From the NCBI GenBank assembly GCA_949752745.1, contig OX457032.1:15006836-15070835 (forward strand): a stretch of 64,000 bases of DNA, given 5' to 3'. The position numbers and the translations under genes are program-made. How positions within the stretch are numbered: position 1 is the stretch's first letter; the number at the start of each line of letters is the position of its first letter. Of this stretch, positions 22,318 to 41,972 are shown in pieces. Origin of the DNA: Protula sp. h YS-2021. Lineage: Eukaryota > Annelida > Polychaeta > Sabellida > Serpulidae. The notes under the pieces were generated by a model that ran no database searches, was not told where the DNA came from, and saw only the letters and a program-made list of their open reading frames with translations.

Positions 22318-24391
22318 CGAAATCCGTACCGAGGCTACCCAGCAAAAAGTATAGGTCAATACCTAGACTATGGCATGTATTCCAGTAGATTCAATCATAA
22401 GTAGGTCACTTTCTATTGTTGTAACAGGTTTTGATTTCTAAGTCAAAACCTGTTTGAAATCGAGGCTGTAAAAAAGAAAACCGTTTGATTTTTATTTTTA
22501 TTTACACATGCCTCTTCCTCTGACACGAAACGAAATCTTGTACTTTCCTCACAGTCACTGTTGTCTTCAAACTTTGGATACTCATTTTCCGTGTCGTTTT
22601 CAAATATATTTGTGTCGATCAGGTCAAGAGAGCGGTCACTCTCGGGTTTATCATTAGTCCCCTCGGTATCGATTTGTGACAGAATTTTGTCCATTGAAAC
22701 GTCACAATTTACATTTTCTTGATTTGTTTCGATTTGTTTGTGATACAAAAATGTCCGTGGAATCAGCACTATCACTTTGATTTAGAACCTGTGTTAAGTC
22801 GCCATAAAAAACTGACAAAATCAGCACAGTTTTCAATATCTTATGTATTATCCATTTTGTTGTTAGCCGTTTGGCCGTCTGTTAGAAAAGTCGATGAAAT
22901 TGATCCTACGTCAACTTTTTATAACGTGAAAGCAGCTTTTGATGCATTTCACACTTATTAATTGAATTAGCATTTGTCCAAAGTTTCGCACGCGAACAAA
23001 GGGAGGTTTTGACCGATCACTTCTTGCTTGGAGAAAGTTCCCTACTAATGATTGAAAAACGGTAAATAATTCGAACACAGGTTTTGACTGGATTTTCAAA
23101 ACCTGCGGGCTTTGCCCTTAGGTTTTGAAAAACCAGTCAAAACCTGGTTCTCATTATTTACCTTATTCGTCAAGAGGGGAAATCGACAAGAGCGGAGTCA
23201 AACACAAATATATAACTGGACTGTGTTTTCACGGAACTAGAAAAAACCTAAAAGAATGTTCTTGATATTGCCATTAAGCTACTTTTACTTTAATCAACAA
23301 ATAACTGCGTTCAATTTTCTTGTCTTGGATTTGACTCGTATGTATAAAGCCGGCCGATCTGTTTGAGAAGAAGATTAAACTCGCAACAGATAGGTAGAAC
23401 AACTTGCACTTCAAACGTTTACAAGGTGTCATCTTAGCTAAGTAAAATTAGGGTTTAGGATTCAGTTTTGTGCATGTGCCGCAAAAGGGCATTCGTCTGG
23501 AACTATACTCCACAACCTTCAAAGGTTAATGTTTGTTTTTTCAATTTGCAAATACAATCACAGGTGTACTCTCTTTTAATTTGACAGTTTGCCTTTAAGG
23601 TTAGAATTAAAAAGGTAAAGACCAAACCTTTAAGAAGATATTCCATGTTTTCATCACAAGCAAGTTCTCTCTACGTATGAAACCATCCAAGAATTTAAGT
23701 GAAAAGCTGGTCCAAAGATAGTCACATTTTTACGTGTTTGGCAAGTATTAAACAATAATCGTCAATAAACATCAAACGATATTTTAGTTTTTCATAATTC
23801 TTACATCGATGCAGCAGCAATATGTATATTGTACAGATAACCAATGATGCTCTAAGACTTTTTTGCTTTGAAATTTTTGTACACTGAATTTCGTACCGAA
23901 GGCACCAATTTATCACATATCATCAGTCTATGCCTACGCCATTTTTGAATGCGAATACTTTAGTATATAATCTGATATAATAACTTCAGGTAAATTATGT
24001 TTTGGCATACTTTCAATATCTGCTTTTATATGAGTTCATTGAAACTGAAATGGTAGATAAGTCTTCCAAATTCAGATGGTTTCCCAATTAGTTTCCTTCT
24101 TCAGTATATGAAGAAAGATGTGGCTGAAAAGCATGGTTCACTTATCAATTAGTAAACAATAACTATACATTGTGTAGTAAACAATAACTATACAATTGAT
24201 TCATTTAGTGTATTTATTACTAGTATGAATACCGAAATGTGCATTTTATTTATTGAGACTTTTTTGTTTTGTACTCGCGGGAATGGCAAAAATGGTATGT
24301 GAAACAATTTAGATTAGCTAGTTTCTAACGAGTTTGTTTGACAAAGACGCGTTGTGGCATTTTTCTGTGGGTTATCTTAAAGCAATAAAAC
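22318..24391. other. Intergenic, hairpin-rich, no gene recognised
   Basis: A hairpin ACAGGTTTTGA...TCAAAACCTGT lies at about 22425-22455. A larger one, pairing gttttgactggattttcaaa with its reverse complement around a gggctttgccc core, lies at about 23078-23148. The two share the phrase AGGTTTTGACT and could mark the ends of a roughly 730-bp element. Between them on the minus strand (22443-22775) is an acidic open frame, described separately. The rest is plain AT-rich sequence. Confidence 0.4.
22443..22775 (-). other. Acidic open frame of 110 codons, identity unknown
   Basis: The predicted peptide is rich in Asp, Glu, Asn and Ser (for example DLIDTNIFENDTENEYPKFE and DNSDCEESTRFRF). It lies between hairpin repeats at 22425-22455 and 23078-23148. 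A possible donor, TGTGTAAAT, follows at about 22510. I recognise no family. Acidic N-terminal exons occur in some domesticated transposases, but nothing here proves that. It may be a transposon exon or a chance frame. Confidence 0.22.
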
Positions 24392-24642
24392 AATTGAAGG
24401 GGTCCATGCATAAATCTGATAACTGCATTTATCATCAGTAGAGAAAACGCTTTTAAAATTTGAAGTTTTAGTAACAAACATAGGTTTTTCCCACTGCATT
24501 TTCCAAAAAATGCCCACTTCTAATCGGTTTTGCAGTGTAAGACTTACATGTGTGATAGAACAGAGGCCAAGAAATACTGTGGTGGTAATAACGCATTTTC
24601 CCGGTAAGTCGATTATCAAGTTTATGCATGGACCCCTTCAAT
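24392..24642. mobile_element. 251-bp MITE with a perfect 23-bp TIR
   Basis: The left end AATTGAAGGGGTCCATGCAT plus AAA is perfectly mirrored at 24620-24642. Weaker pairing continues inwards (ctgataac / gattatcaag). There is no coding capacity. Target duplication is unclear (possibly AATT within the ends). Confidence 0.82.
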
Positions 24643-25851
24643 TATTCAACACACATACATGTGGGGCCAGTTTTATAAATTTCGCACGCACAAACAAACG
24701 ACAAACAACAACTGAACAGTAAACGTAAAGGGCGTAACATTGCGGAGTCCGGAATGCGAATCTCGTAGAACTGCGCTACGCACGTCTTATATGGTACGTT
24801 ACGCTGTCACTAAGCGTCGATCATCGATTGACGAGACGTCAGTCAAACGCGCTACACTCCGTAACTTGCTATTAACTGTTATAGCATTTTTGACGACCTG
24901 AAGGTCATCAGCTTGGGCATCGTCAGTCTGACGACCATAACTCGTCAGCTTGATGACTTTTAGAGGAGTTTTGAAACAGTGAAAATTTTGAATGCGTAAG
25001 TATTTGTTTACTAGTGAAAAAATGGAAGGTATACAGACGATTGTATGTGTTGCCATTAATACATGAAGTGTCTGATTGGCGGACTTTTACATAAACAATG
25101 GATCACATTGTGTTTTTTAACTGAAGGATGATAGCAATTACGAGCTCGTCTCTGATTGGGTGATAAAAAATGATATTATGTGTTCCTGGCAAATATACAA
25201 TCCTTTGTTTAGCTTCCAGTGTTCTTCTAATGAACAAGTTGTTTGTTTAAAGCAAGTTTGCTACTCCTAATCACAGCCCCCATCTTCCCAGACATATTGA
25301 AAACCTTTCTGTAAAATGCCAATAAACCTCACACCTATAGCTATGACAGGTAAGTAAACATTTGGAACATGTCATATGTTTTATAGCAATTCAAGCAATA
25401 GTTGCGATGTCACCCATTGTCTGCATGAGAATCCGCAACCACGAAACCCCATCTAGTGCGGTCAATTTTTAATATGCATAAAGAACATCTAAGGGACTCT
25501 GAAGAGTATCTCTGTTCGTTCGATTGTGTGTTCGTTTTGGGTGCCAAAAATGATAATGCGTGTACTATTTGCAATTCTGTATAGACTTACACAGTTATTT
25601 CTTTATTTCAGGACAGTAGCACATATTTCTATTTAACAGACTCTTTAAATTAGAGCTCCGTTTATCAGGCACGTCAAACATCACAGCTTTTTTGCTCTGT
25701 TCAAGATATATAGAATTGTCCACTGTAGTTCGTTGTAGCCAGGTTTTTCTTACGCTGAATTTCCAAAATCCTATGTCCTATAAAAATAAAGTCATCATTA
25801 AAACAATATTGAGTACTGTTCTAACATTCTATTATAGCATTCTGAAAGAGG
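24643..25851. other. Intergenic, no gene recognised
   Basis: Mostly AT-rich sequence. At about 24890-24960 a short phrase (gacgacctgaaggtcatcag / cgtcagtctgacgaccataa) is repeated in both orientations, forming hairpins. No exon-like frame with domain content was seen. Confidence 0.35.
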
Positions 25852-25853
25852 CT

Positions 25854-26803
25854 AGGGGAACTCCCCCGAAGTGAACTGCCCCGCGCCGAATTCTTCCAAG
25901 GTGAACTCCCCCGTAGGGTAACTCCCCCGCAGGAAAACTCTCCCGCAAAAACAAGCATACAAAAAATAACTATCATAAATATTTAGTCACTCCAAATTCA
26001 CGGAAGTTTACAAATAAATTATAACAATTCACACTTCATCATGCCTTAAAAGCTCATCACAGAAACTAATCAGACTTTAATCTTTTGATTACAGGACACG
26101 AATTACAAGTCTACAACTCAAGTAAATACAAATACCTTTTAGCGTGTTCTTTATAGATTTTAATTGCAACTCTATTCAACAAGCGATATTGCAATTCCGA
26201 CAGGACTTAATTACATGTTGAAGTAAGTCAATGATTGCAATTTTAAAATACACGTAGCACAACGAAAACAGTTGAAGATTATAACAATCAAAATCCTTTA
26301 AGACACAATTGCGTTTCAAACACCTTTATTACTCTTAACAAATACGAAACAATGTCTTTTACAGCGCGATGTTGTACGCAAGAAGTCCAAGATTGGTCTA
26401 TTGTGAAAATCAGCTACCACTGCTTTGATGCGTTCGGTAGCCTCTCGGTACGCACGTTTCTGTCTCCCTGCTTCCTGTCCACCCATCTGCTGTGCAATAA
26501 CCACATTGGTCATGGCCTGTTCTTTCATCAAAACACAGATAAAGCACCACAGATTCGGGTGCATGGCCGTAACAGCAAAGAGCAGGTTTCGATGAAAACA
26601 TCGCAGTAGTTGTTGGTTCAAAATAAATATTATTTTACAAACAATAATTTATAAATATAAATTTAAAATAAATATAATATACCAAAATTCGGGGGAATTC
26701 CCCTGCGGGGGAGTTACCCTACAGGGGAATTCACCGCGGGGGATTTCACCTCGGGGGAGTTCACCACCTCGGGAGAGTTGACCTCGGGGGAGTTCCCCTG
26801 ATA
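25854..26803. mobile_element. Mutator-like (MULE) element with TIRs made of repeated AACTCCCCCG phrases
   Basis: The left end AGGGGAACTCCCCCGAAGTG is mirrored at the right end, which reversed reads AGGGGAACTCCCCCGAGGTC. Both TIRs (about 95-110 bp) are strings of the phrase (G)AACTCCCCCG(C/A)GGTG in degenerate form. The interior holds a minus-strand MULE transposase fragment (26316-26621). Flanking sequence shows a near repeat (cattctgaaagag at about 25839 and cattctgaaaaag at about 26806) that may be a decayed target duplication. Confidence 0.75.
26316..26621 (-). pseudogene. C-terminal fragment of a MULE transposase
   Basis: About 100 residues containing HPNLWCFICVLMKEQAMTNV, then a basic GRQKRAYREATERIKAVV segment and RPILDFLRT. 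This is the C-terminal pattern I associate with invertebrate MULE transposases (HPNIW.FI..L..EQ...E...AQ, then a basic helix and LDFLR). The DDE catalytic core and zinc-binding region are absent from the element, so it is a decayed internal-deletion derivative. Its placement between TIRs supports the call. Confidence 0.6.
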
Positions 26804-27633
26804 ACATTCTGAAAAAGACCCTTAGCCACTTTTGTTAAGCGGTATCTCCACAGGAAAAGTAAAGCATGGATTCTGGTGAAAATTAATCTTTTCTTCGGAA
26901 CCAGATCTTTAGGATGTGATTCCAAAGTTATCCTGTTTTGTTATCTCACTGATAGATACAAATTGCAATTAACAAACTGCAAAATCATGGTGCTCCCTCC
27001 AGATAATGCTCTTTAGAAAAGCTTACTCATACATTTCCATCAAAGACCGGAGTTGCTCTAAGATCTCAAGATTAATATAATTGCAATTAACAAATTGCAA
27101 ATTAATAATAAACCGTGATTTTTTATGTTCTTTTCAAGATAATGCTGTTCAAGAAGCATTGCGCAATCATATTCATAAATGACCAGAGTCGCTCTTAGAT
27201 CTCACTGGTTGATACAAAATGAAATTATTAAATAGATCAAACACAGGAGTCTAGAACTCAGTGAAGACACAGAATTATGTCTTAATAATAATTTCATCAA
27301 AGCGATGTTTTAAAAACACGGTTCGGCAAATTAAATCCATCAATTACGGGAGTCGCTCTTTTTTTTACAACTTATTGAAAAAAGCTTAAGCCCGTGCACA
27401 TAAGGCTGCTGATACAATGATCCAACGGTATCCGGACACCTTGATTTATGCACATAAAATGAAGCAGTTTTATATCACCGCTCTTATAAATGTGTCAATG
27501 TATAAAATAAAAGTTGTGCTGTTTAAAAAGTTGAATTCTATTTTTAGTCATGGGGCATAACAACACAAAACTTAATTACAAAAGGTTATCTTGAATTCAA
27601 CACAGAACAGATTTATTCCTATAAAATAGCACA

Positions 27634-27756
27634 CTTCGGCGAAAAGTCGCACTAGCCGCTTTCGACGAAAAGTCGCTCGACGAAAGGTCGCTCGACGAAA
27701 TGTCGCCTACGAAAAGTCACTCGACGAAAAGTCGCTCGACGAAAAGTCGTGGATTC
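27634..27756. repeat. 15-bp cgacgaaaagtcgct tandem repeat, about 8 degenerate copies
   Basis: The phrase CGACGAAAAGTCGCT, itself nearly palindromic, is repeated with variants (aaaggtcgct, aaatgtcgcc, aaaagtcact). It resembles the phrase-built TIRs of other elements in this window, but I found no inverted partner nearby. It may be a solo end. Confidence 0.7.
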
Positions 27757-29338
<1,582 letters not shown>

Positions 29339-29696
29339 AAACGAGAGATAAGTACAGTAAATCTCTGGAGGGTAAGCTGGTTATTTCCTGAACAATCAAT
29401 AAAAACTTGGATCAAAACTGTGTTGAAAAAGAGTGGAGTTGTTTTTTTTTTTTTTTTTTTTCTTTTTTTTTTTTTTTAGGAATAGGGCAGTGAGGACTGC
29501 GTTACGCTACAAGGTCATGTAAAATCATAACTCGAATACAAAGAAATGTGGCTTCCACTCGGAAGGAATGTATAGCCTGTACAGAAAACACAGAATAAAT
29601 AAACAGTGACAGACTTGCAGAAGTTTCTCATTTTACAGTTCAAGCAAAGAGCTTGTTTTTAATTATTTAAGGGTCTTTGGTTGAAGGGCAAGAAAT

Positions 29697-35338
<5,642 letters not shown>

Positions 35339-36085
35339 TGTTTATGAAAACAAAATGTTTCGGTAGAAGTTAGGGGCTGTCGAGGGGATGGGTTAATAAG
35401 TACGTTTCGCTTTATAACTTAAGATAATAAATTAAGTTGTCAGATTAAGATTTAAATTAAGATGTCAGTGTGTAGAATCCATGGTGGTCTAGATTTTGAA
35501 TGTGCCTCTCAAGCGGTGATTGTAATGAAGTTTATTTGTGAAGATTTATACGCTAGCATTCGAGAATAACACAAATGACATCACTTCTCTTTGAACCTTA
35601 GGTTTGGATTAAGCACTGTCTAACATCCGTCGTGAATATCACGCTCCTAAGTGTAAATTTCGCTACTCAGTCGCGATATCAGTCTAGTTATGTTTAATGT
35701 GTTTTTGAAAGGGATGGCATGTTTATTTGTTAGTGTGGGTTTGGCTCATCCCATCTCATGTCTCTAATCGTTTCACACGCGTGTCTGAGATGGTCGTGTG
35801 GAGAAGCTCCTGCGAACCGTTCAAATAAAATTGTTTGTTATTGAAATTTTATTTGTTTTACTTTTTTAACACTTGGAAAATCGAAGACTTGCAAAGAATA
35901 TATTGGAGTTGTACGTGGTCAATGTTTCAGACCTGTTTTGTCTTTACTGGACCATCATTTTGTCTTTACTATTTGTCACTGTTGGGAAGTGCTTCAAGAA
36001 TAGCAGACATGTAAAGAGGCGCAGTGAGTCTAACTGATGCTTTATTTAAAGCACCGTAAAAATATGGAAACACTCAAAACGAGGC
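35339..36085. other. 3' flank of phosphotransferase copy A
   Basis: Contains the probable polyadenylation signal AATAAA at about 35824. No other gene was seen. Confidence 0.5.
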
Positions 36086-36089
36086 TTAA

Positions 36090-36681
36090 AGGGAAATGCG
36101 GGTATCTCTGCGCCATCTAGCGACCGAAATGCGCATTACATTGAATATCGCTGAGTTTGAATCCAAGTTTATACAGTATAAATAGCTACTAAATCCGTCT
36201 AGATGGAATTTTTTTATTCAAAGACAAACAGGATAGTGTCCAGAAATGGTCTGTATTGATATTTTGTTCCTAGAAGGGCCTGTGTTGATATATTGTCCAT
36301 TAAAATCATATTACACTGTTTTTACCATTTATCCGTTGAGCCAATGGGATTTTGTCAAAAAATTGTATAATTCTCTTATTGATACGGTGACATATATTTT
36401 TTATTCGCTTAAAACATTTCGTATGACGTATTCTTCACACAGGGAAAAAATGAGGCAATTGTCAATTGTGATTATGTGTGAATTTTGCATTTTGATTGAA
36501 ATTTCTTGGTTTTCCCAATGGTTTCTATAGTAAAAGAACGCGACCTTTCAGTGTCTTTATTTCTCTTATAACATCGGTGACCCCCCTTTTTCTTTTCACC
36601 CTTGAATATATACCCTCAAAGCATTAAACTGTGAAAGTATGAAGGAAATGTCAATTGTAGGTGAGATACCCGCATTTCCCT
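36090..36681. mobile_element. 592-bp TTAA-flanked MITE (piggyBac- or Kolobok-type), unit A
   Basis: The element begins AGGGAAATGCGGGTATCTC and ends with its perfect reverse complement. TTAA lies immediately outside both ends (36086-36089 and 36682-36685). The TTAA target and AGGG termini fit piggyBac- or Kolobok-type mobility. The plus-strand frame inside (36246-36530) resembles no transposase. An identical copy is in unit B, so insertion preceded the duplication. Confidence 0.85.
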
Positions 36682-36685
36682 TTAA

Positions 36686-39069
36686 GTAAAAGAATAACAA
36701 TTTACAAGACGTCACACTCTTTTGACACATACACATTGGCAAATTCTTAATAAATCTTACTCGAAACCTTATATTAACGTATTTTACTGGGATGGGACTT
36801 GTAACCACGGACCGCAAGAATAAAACTGAACATACTACATTAAATCTCACACCAAAATAATCTATAAAATGTGTTTCCTTATTTAACAGAAGCAATTTAC
36901 GGACGTTTTCACATTGGTGTAGTTACAACTAGAGAAATTCAAGATGGCGGTTCACTTTTGCATAATGCAATTTGATTGGCCGAAGCGTATTACGTGACCT
37001 TCCGAGCAACTGGTCGCTTACCAGCACAGACGCTATTCCTCTGATCATGCTGGCCCCAGAGCTACCAAATTTCCTTGCTTGATTTGAAGTTGTGCGCCCT
37101 TTTGTTTTCAGCTTTGTTTTCATTTTCATGATCAAAACGTGATGCAAAAATAAAATGTTATTTTTTATCAAGAAATGCAACGCATTAAAGTCTGCAGCAG
37201 CATTTGCGCATAACCCTCTCGCATCTGCCAACAGCTACACTGCGCATTATATAAAAGATGTGAGCTTTATTTGCAAAAGCCAAATACGTTGGGCATAGAG
37301 AAATGCTTGTGTTGATTTTATAACAATGGAGCATGGATGCGAAATCTTTCGTGGTCATTTTGAAGCAACTGAAAGTTCATATATATTACCAGCTTCAGTT
37401 ACGCACTATTTTTGGTGGATTGGGGATGGGGGGGAGGGGGAGGGGCTGGCGGGGAAGGGATGCTGTTTCAAGTGCTTTTTCTAGAAAGGTTTCGAACTGG
37501 CAAAAAAGTTTCTTAGAAAGGTTTTGGGATATAAAAAAAAAACATTGTCTTATCTGTGAAGGAAAAGTCAATTAAAATCAGGCTAAAAAGTGTTTAAAAT
37601 TCTACTGGAAGGGAGAAAGTGATTTTTGGCCAAGTGTTTAATGTTTTGCTTTGAAAAATTTGGTTCTCGTTCTGCCTTGTCCTTCAAGGTTGACCTCAAA
37701 CGGAGGTCAAATTTTTTATCTTACTTTTTTTTCCAGACTATTCCTCCTAGACGTAAGCATAAGAGATACCCCGGTGTCCTTGACCACTATCTGGAGAAAT
37801 ATAGTCATTTTCAGCTCATTTTCGACCGTTTGGGCTTGAAAGACGTTACATAAGAGGCATCTCTTCGCATAACATAACACATTGTTTTGTGGTTCATCTA
37901 AATGGGCCATTCCGCTATCTGGTGGAACTGGGTCTAATATAAGTTACATTCATGTATTTCAATTTTGTTTACTGCTTTTGTTAGTCACTACACGTGCATG
38001 CAACAGGTCGGGTGGAACCCCATTCCTTCCCTTGAAAATAAACCCCCGGAAATAATCATTTTGAAAAGAATATTTTTTCAAGGGCTGGGAGAGACGCGGG
38101 GACGGGGGTGGGGAAGGGGGTTCCTGAATTCACAGCTGTCCGGTGTCATGGTGTGAGCTAGTTTTCGATGTACGTATATGATTATTTTGGATTTAAGTCC
38201 CCTTTTGACCCTCTGCAGTATAATGTCCAGTTTATTTGTTATTTGTTTTACTGATCTTTACACATTAAATAGTATTTAATTACACATTATATGAGTACTT
38301 TTGAGACATCAGTGCAGGAGTTGTCTGTAAAATCAGTTTTTATCTTTATCATTCATTTCAGGTACCAACAATCTCATATTCACGACTGGGTTCATATGTA
38401 ACTTTCACTGACACAATAGCTATGTTTTCTTTGCGATTAAACCTTTTTGGATACAAAACACATAAATTTTATACTGAACCAGACCGTATTCTGCGCTGAA
38501 GCATCCAAACAGTTGTTATAAATCAGCCGACCTCTGATAGTATCTATTTGTTATGCATAAACACAGGGCGGATGTATATTTTAAAAGCAGTTCCGCTCTT
38601 TTATGAGTATTATTTTCGTGGAATTCCCAGTGGGTTTGGGGAATAAAAAGATCGAATCGCCAAAGAGATTTGCTGTTGAACAACAACGGCATCCCAACAT
38701 GAAAGAAGTTGTCACAGTTAATTTTCACCTTTTGCGAAAAAGTAGGGGTCACGTGATAAAAAAAAATGTACAAGAAAGTTCAGATCGCGAAGTTATCCAT
38801 ATAGAAACTTGGGAGTCCGAAAATGAAGTGTAAATTTCTGGAGGTTTTCGAAATAGCAAGTGTCACCTGACCTTTCACCTTGAAAATAAGTCAAAGATTT
38901 ATGTAACTCTGTGAAAGGGGTAGAATCTGAAAACGAGGTCAAAATCTGTAACGCCTTCAGAGATAACACTGGTCATGGGACGTCACATGACCTCTGACCA
39001 TTAAAATTTAGGTCAAAGTTAAGATCACGAAGTTGATCCTTACGTAACTCCGAAGAAGGAGTTCAAAAC
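36686..39069. other. Non-coding remainder of unit A with satellite fragments
   Basis: At about 37680-37860 is one unit of the dispersed satellite also seen at 54956 and 63730 (tcagctcattttcgaccgtt, then cgttacataagaggc). At about 38870-39065 is a related phrase set (gaggtcaaaatctgtaacgc, gtcacatgacctctgacc). G-rich patches lie at 37425-37460 and 38086-38120. No gene was seen. Confidence 0.45.
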
Positions 39070-40396
39070 GAAAGTACTTTCGGCTATTACCCCTGAAGCA
39101 AAACTGTTAGACTGGATACCTGTTCATATAACGGATGAAGGGGGAATGGTGGATAATCATGTGAACCACAAATCAACTCTCGGCCCAACCGTTGTGGTTG
39201 GCTTGCGGGGGTTCAAACTCGAATATACACTTCCAGCACTCGAGGTGAACAACGTAACCATACACAATAAAAGTTCGAGGTTGTCGCCTCAAATATATTA
39301 TAAAGATATTGTAGTCAAAGTGAAGCCGATAGGATTGGAGAGGTCAGAAAGGGTCATGGACCTTGTCGTCAAAGGCGGGGAGGAACTTGCTCGACTCTGG
39401 CCTCCAGTTATAAGGTATGAGTGATTCGCTTCTTGTTCTGCTTCTATTCACAAAAGTTAACTTAATTTGGTTGAACTGATTAATTTGTAGATATTTGGTG
39501 GATTGCATACGCCATTTTGACGTCGTTGCGACGTCGCTTAACCGAAGACATCGGTAACTTCAGGGTCTTTTTATTTTCAATCTGACGTTGCTCCAAAGCC
39601 AGCGTGATGTAGTTACGTTATGGTTCAATAATAGTTTTGATCGGTAATGGCGCCATTATTTCCGCCAAATACAATTTCACATATGACGTCACAGTGTTGT
39701 TAGTAAAGTTAGCTGTTGTGGCAAAATATGAACAACTGGACTTTTTGTGTGAAATATTGTCTCAGGAAACGGAAAATTGAAATGGCTTTTGGCTCACCAA
39801 AATGGCTTTTGTTTATACTCAAGTTTACGTTGCTTCTTCACCTGTTCAAGATGACTTTTATTTTCGATGGGCGGTAATGGAGGTTTGTCACTGCTGAAAC
39901 TTCAAAATGACGTCAAACAGATAGCAGATACTGACCCTGAAAAGAAGTCGTTGTGTTGCTTTTTGTTTACTTCTGACGTCATACTTGTGACGTCGCTTTC
40001 AGGTCCAGTATGCGAAGTCGCATTTCGAAACAGTGTCACTTTGTACTTTGTGAATCAATTCGAATCTCAAGTATTTTTGCAACGAAGAAATTTTGAACGG
40101 AAGAGACAATATGTTACTGCAACCACGTCACTTTAGCGACGTCATTTTAAAAGACATATTTTGGCCACTTTTGAGAAGTCAAAACGGCTGTGCCAAATTT
40201 CTCATTTAACATTAACGTCATATCAGAATCAAAATATTCATGCAATTATGATTTACAGCCGAAACCTGTTAACTGCATTGTTTATTTTCCGAAGGACCTT
40301 CAATTTAACTCTTTCGCCCAATTATTCAATATAGGTTGTGATCGATTTGTAAACTGCCTTTTCTCTCTGCCTTTGTCTCTGTCTGTCTGTCTGTCC

Positions 40397-40397
<1 letters not shown>

Positions 40398-40477
<80 letters not shown>
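40398..40477. repeat. (CT)n microsatellite, unit B
   Basis: Counterpart of 31090-31170, differing by one CT unit. Confidence 0.95.
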
Positions 40478-40479
<2 letters not shown>

Positions 40480-41428
40480 CTCTATTTTTAAGATACCTCA
40501 GATTTCTCAGATTTTCCATTTACTGTGGTATTTCCAGGGAAGCTGGCGACATTCACATTGAGTATAAGGACCTGGCGGCAGCAACAACAAAAGAATCACA
40601 GTGGAAACGAATACAGCCACAAGTTTGCAGAATCTTTTTTAAAATCTGCTTTATTTTCATGCAACTAGGCACCTTAATAATACCACGAAATTATGAAGTT
40701 TAGCCGAGTGAAGTTTTGCCAGTTTTTTCACCTATATGAGGCGTTAGTGGTTGTGACATTGCTCATAGAAAATATAAATAACATAAATGCCTTGTTTTCC
40801 ACTCTCCGTTTAAGTGTTACATTTAACCATTAACCACACAGAGGTATCCTTTGTGCGTATGTGTATCACCAGAGCAGAACGAAGATAAATAGATAGATAA
40901 ATAATTAAACAACTCTTCAGTTCTAAACTTTAATAAAAATATGACAGTCTTGCACCAAAATCCACAATGGGGAAATAAGCAATGGGGTACAGACAAGCTG
41001 CTTGAATATGAGCTGCATGTCTCATATGAAATATATATATAGACCCCATTTTGTCTCCGAATCATGCAAAGATCGCGAAATAGTGTCACCAGAAAAAATG
41101 TTGCAGCTCAAAGCTCTGATTTATTAAGATAAAGACTATGTATTTATGGGATAGAACTACGTTTCTATATTGTTGATATATTTACGGGCTGTCTTTTTTA
41201 AAACTGTGCCGTTTATTTTCTTGAAAATTCGTCGGTCTGCGCATGACCAGTCCTATGAATCCACGGAAACTGAAAAAAAAAAATCTTTAAAAGTTTAAAA
41301 AAAAAATGAATGGCTTTACATCTTTGTCTTTTTGATGCATACTTGTCTCTCTGTCTGCCTCTGCCCTCTGTGGGGGGGGGGTGGGGGGGGGTAACCCCAA
41401 GAAAGCTTAACCATATGTTACATACACG

Positions 41429-41522
41429 CAGTCTGACTGCAACCTGTCTATCTGTCTACCTGTCTGTATCTCTGAGTGGTTGCATGTCTGTCTGTCTGTC
41501 TGTCTGTATATCTGTGTGGCTG

Positions 41523-41563
<41 letters not shown>

Positions 41564-41883
41564 ATCTCTGCGTAGTTGCATGTCTGTCTGTCTATATCTC
41601 TGCCTGATTGCATGTCTGTCTTTCTGTTTGTATATCTGCGTGGCTGCATGTCTGTTTATCTGTCTGTATCTCTGCGTAGTTGCATGTCTGTCTGTCTATA
41701 TCTCTGCCTGATTGCACGTCTGTCTGTCTGTCTGTCTGTATCTCTACGTAGTTGCATGTCTGTCTGTCTCTCTGTATCTGTCTATCTCTGCGTGTTTGCA
41801 TGTCTGTCTGCCTGTCTGTCTGTATCTCTGCCTAGTTGCATGTCTGTCTGTCTGTTTGTCCCTATCTATGCGTGATTGCATGG

Positions 41884-41914
<31 letters not shown>

Positions 41915-41972
41915 GCTACGTGGCTGCATTTCTGTTTATCTGTCTGTATCTCTGCGTGGTTGCATGTCTGCT
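41429..41972. repeat. TGTC-rich minisatellite, unit B
   Basis: Matches 32128-32672 essentially base for base. Confidence 0.9.

Noticed and set aside
36929..37231. Minus-strand frame of 100 codons, also at 46150-46452
   Set aside because: No recognisable domain, no exon signals, and it is conserved only because the whole region is duplicated.
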